Shown here: piece by piece, positions 5,079 through 6,892 of the stretch | How the letters are laid out: every line of letters begins with the position of its first letter | How positions within the stretch are numbered: position 1 is the first letter of the stretch | NCBI GenBank assembly: GCA_029062865.1 | Contig: JAIDPG010000069.1 | Location: 1 to 6,892, forward strand | DNA: 6,892 nucleotides | From: Oscillospiraceae bacterium | GTDB lineage: Bacteria; Bacillota; Clostridia; Oscillospirales; Ruminococcaceae | Reading direction: 5' to 3' | Translations under genes and position numbers: made by a program | Notes under the pieces: model-generated | The model's database searches: none | What the model saw: the letters and a program-made list of their open reading frames with translations, nothing else | What the model was told of the DNA's origin: nothing

Positions 5079-5516
5079 TTACTCTCCCCGAAGCAGCTTG
5101 GCAAGCGCTATTAGCGCGAGATCGTAGCTGAATTTCCCGAAGCCCGAGATGCTTCCCTTGCAGACAGGCGCGATGACGCTCGTCTTGCGGAATTCCTCGC
5201 GGCTGTCGACGTTGCTCAAATGCACCTCGATAACGGGGATCTTTATCGCGGCTATCGCGTCGCGGATAGCGTAGCTGTAATGCGTGTACGCGCCCGCGTT
5301 CAAGATCACGCCCGCGCAGTCGCGCCGCGCGTCGTGCAGCACGTCTATTATCGCGCCCTCGCCGTTCGACTGAAAGAACGCGGTCTCAAAGCCCATTTCC
5401 GCCGCTTTTTTTGCAAGCGCCTCGTTTATCGAGCTCAGCGAATTATCGCCGTAAATATTCGGCTCGCGCTCCCCGAGCAGGTTCAGATTAGGACCGTTAA
5501 GCACTAAAATCTTCAT
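5079..5516 (-). CDS. aroQ: 3-dehydroquinate dehydratase, type II
   Basis: A 145-residue type II dehydroquinase, the usual length for the family, which forms dodecamers in the cytoplasm. It converts 3-dehydroquinate to 3-dehydroshikimate in the shikimate pathway to aromatic amino acids. The signature N-terminus LNGPNLNLLG is followed by R17 and the catalytic Y22 on the flexible lid (REPNIYG). Further on are the NAGAYTHYS segment, the EVHLSN segment with the catalytic histidine, and the C-terminal arginine-containing SREEFR and GSISGFG segments. All expected active-site segments are intact. GAGGG at 5524-5528 lies 7 bases before the ATG and overlaps the stop region of the previous gene, 11 bases away. 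The stop TAA abuts the ATG of the next gene. Confidence 0.95.
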   Translation of the reverse strand: MKILVLNGPNLNLLGEREPNIYGDNSLSSINEALAKKAAEMGFETAFFQSNGEGAIIDVLHDARRDCAGVILNAGAYTHYSYAIRDAIAAIKIPVIEVHLSNVDSREEFRKTSVIAPVCKGSISGFGKFSYDLALIALAKLLRGE

Positions 5517-5527
5517 TTTTCTTCCCT

Positions 5528-6364
5528 CTATAAGCTCTCGTAATATTTCTTCATCTCCGCTGCGTCCTCGGCTTGCGTGCCGTCGCTTTCGCAGATTATC
5601 GACGGCTCCAGCTTGCGCTTGTGTATCTCCTCAAGAAGCGGCTTGAAATCGGGACCGAACTGCTTGTCCGCAAACGTTAAATGCCGCTTTTCGCCGCCGT
5701 TTGTGTACTCGATCTTGCTGAAATGGATGTGCATATTCTTCAGCCGCTCGAAGCCGAGCTCATTTTCGATCAGATCCAGCATCCCGGCGTAGTCCTCGCG
5801 CGTTTTTATCCCGCCGAGCGTCCGCGCGTTCAGGTGTCCGAAATCCACCGTCGGCAGGAAGCGCTCGTCAACGCCGCAGAGCTCCAGAACCTCCTCCAGC
5901 GTCCCGAGCTGGTTTATCTTCCCCATCGTCTCGGGGCAGATGATTATATCCGAAAGCCCGTTCTCGTCGAGGGCTTTTTGCGCGTTTGCGAGCGTCTGCT
6001 TCGCGAGAAAACACGCCTCCGCGCGGCTCATTTTCGAGCAGGAGCCGCTGTGCACGACTATCTTCCGCGCCCCGACGATTTTCGCCGCCTTTGCGGATTG
6101 CAGAATATACTCAACGCTGTTTTCCCGCTTTTCCTCCTCAACGGACGACAGCGAAATAAAATACGGAGCGTGGAGCGTTATGTACAAGCCGTGCTCCTCC
6201 GCGAGCTTCGGGAGCGCGCTTGCCGCTTCGGAAATCCGCACGCCGCGCCCGCACTCGACCTCATAGCCGTTCAGCCCGAGATCTTTCAGATACTGCGGCA
6301 GATCGGCGGGGAATTTCAGTTTTCCCCAGCTTATCGAGTTTCCGCCCGGTCCGAATGAGATCAT
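5528..6364 (-). CDS. Endonuclease IV-fold TIM-barrel protein
   Basis: A 278-residue protein of the AP endonuclease 2 / xylose isomerase-like TIM-barrel family, close in layout to deoxyribonuclease IV (Nfo), which cuts DNA 5' of abasic sites using three zinc ions. Against the nine metal ligands of E. coli Nfo I can place H65 (LHAPY), H105 (VVHSGS), E145 (CPET), D174 and H177 (VDFGH), H212 (MHIH), H228 (KRH) and E259 (ICES). The ninth, Asp229 in the DRHH motif, is replaced here by K226 with E225 beside it. The family is therefore clear, but AP endonuclease activity is not certain; another TIM-barrel reaction is possible. I chose ATG 6364 over the GTG one codon upstream because GGAG at 6373-6376 lies 8 bases away and the ATG overlaps the yqeG stop. 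Confidence 0.8.
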   Translation of the reverse strand: MISFGPGGNSISWGKLKFPADLPQYLKDLGLNGYEVECGRGVRISEAASALPKLAEEHGLYITLHAPYFISLSSVEEEKRENSVEYILQSAKAAKIVGARKIVVHSGSCSKMSRAEACFLAKQTLANAQKALDENGLSDIIICPETMGKINQLGTLEEVLELCGVDERFLPTVDFGHLNARTLGGIKTREDYAGMLDLIENELGFERLKNMHIHFSKIEYTNGGEKRHLTFADKQFGPDFKPLLEEIHKRKLEPSIICESDGTQAEDAAEMKKYYESL

Positions 6365-6864
6365 CACTTCATCTCCAAGTCATCGTAATTTCTGTGAAAC
6401 ACCAAGCTTTCCGCCTTGCGTTTAAGGCGGAACGTCCATGTTTTCTCCAAATGAAACGGCTCGACAAGCACGGTGCGAATTCCCGCGAGATTTCCCGCCA
6501 TTACGTCCGTGAATATCTGGTCGCCGACGACGAGCGTCTCCCGCTTTTTAACGCGCATTTTCTTGACCGCGCGGTTCACGCCGAAAGTCAGCGGCTTCGC
6601 GCCGTTTGCGGTGAACGGCAGCCCGAGTTTAGCGGCAAGAGGCGCAACGCGCTTTGTCGTGTTGTTTGAGACAACGCACATTCTTACTCCCAGCCGACGC
6701 ATTTTATTCAGCCACTCCGGAATGCCGCTTTCCGCGGCGGGGTCTCCGTGCATCGAAAGCGTGTTGTCCATATCCAGAATAAGCGCCCTAACTCGGTTTT
6801 TCCGCAGGAATTCCTCGTCGATAGCAAGAACGCTTTTCAGCCAATACGTCTGTTTAAACAGCAT
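6364..6864 (-). CDS. yqeG: YqeG family HAD-IIIA phosphatase
   Basis: A 166-residue HAD-superfamily protein of the YqeG type. The HAD motifs are in order: motif I DMDNT with the nucleophile D31 and the acid/base D33, motif II VVSNN with S66, the motif III lysine in GAKP (K90), and motif IV GDQIFTD with D115 and D120. The length is normal for YqeG, a cap-less phosphatase family common in Firmicutes whose physiological substrate is not settled. The start ATG has GAGGG at 6870-6874, 5 bases upstream. Its TGA shares one base with the ATG of the next gene (TGATG), which indicates translational coupling. The protein is cytoplasmic, with no signal peptide or membrane segment. Family assignment is firm; substrate is unknown. 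Confidence 0.9.
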   Translation of the reverse strand: MLFKQTYWLKSVLAIDEEFLRKNRVRALILDMDNTLSMHGDPAAESGIPEWLNKMRRLGVRMCVVSNNTTKRVAPLAAKLGLPFTANGAKPLTFGVNRAVKKMRVKKRETLVVGDQIFTDVMAGNLAGIRTVLVEPFHLEKTWTFRLKRKAESLVFHRNYDDLEMK

Positions 6865-6892
6865 TGTTGCCCTCGCGTACGAGCTTTACGTT
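6854..6892 (-). CDS. Possible 3' end of an unidentified upstream gene (partial)
   Basis: From the right edge one minus-strand frame is open for 12 codons (NVKLVREGNNAV) and ends with TAA at 6854-6856, overlapping the start of yqeG by 11 bases. Another frame stops at once, and the third reads on in an Arg- and Cys-rich string. Such a short overlap would fit the tight packing of the genes that follow. Twelve residues are too few to identify a family, and the frame could be open by chance. Confidence 0.3.
   Translation of the reverse strand, partial: NVKLVREGNNAV

Noticed and set aside
5681..6358. Plus-strand open frame of 225 codons
   Set aside because: It mirrors the endonuclease IV-fold gene in antisense and has no recognisable motif.

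Overview
The window reads as one strand: every gene I can support lies on the minus strand, so transcription runs from high to low coordinates. Base composition is moderate. Gene content suggests an uncultured-type clostridial Bacillota: consensus Shine-Dalgarno sites of the GGAGG type, an elongation factor P carrying the PGKG lysine at residue 32, a YqeG phosphatase, a type II dehydroquinase next to an M24 peptidase-like gene and efp, and a coiled-coil/zinc-ribbon protein resembling the Clostridioides CD1247 family. This assignment is inferred from gene families, not from a marker gene.

Right block (about 6892 to 3975): a possible 3' end of an unidentified upstream gene, then yqeG, an endonuclease IV-fold protein, aroQ, and an M24-fold gene. 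These are packed with overlaps or gaps of 0 to 11 bases, so they look like one operon, closed by a hairpin at 3953-3969. The M24 protein has lost most residues that bind metal in this family and is probably a pseudoenzyme.

Middle block (3950 to 2520): efp has its own strong-looking sigma-A promoter (perfect -10, 17-base spacer, A/T-rich upstream tract) and a leader with a small GC hairpin. Downstream lies 237 bp of unusual noncoding DNA: a heptamer array, GC hairpins, and a 128 bp element with 11 bp perfect terminal inverted repeats that encloses two further stem-loops. It ends 8 bases before the start of the CD1247-like gene, which has no visible Shine-Dalgarno. After that gene comes a second heptamer array forming a 24 bp imperfect hairpin whose non-canonical pairs are all G-U on the gene-sense strand, followed by T5 and directly by the hisC ribosome binding site.

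Left block (2509 to 1): hisC, two tandemly duplicated two-helix membrane proteins (DUF3592-like), a small lipoprotein, and the first 12 codons of what looks like an O-acetylhomoserine sulfhydrylase family gene. Gaps are 12 to 28 bases, suggesting one transcript. The window thus mixes amino-acid biosynthesis (aroQ, hisC, probably a sulfhydrylase), translation (efp), possible DNA repair, and envelope proteins of unknown role. The least ordinary parts are the degenerate M24 protein and the structured repeats around the CD1247-like gene.
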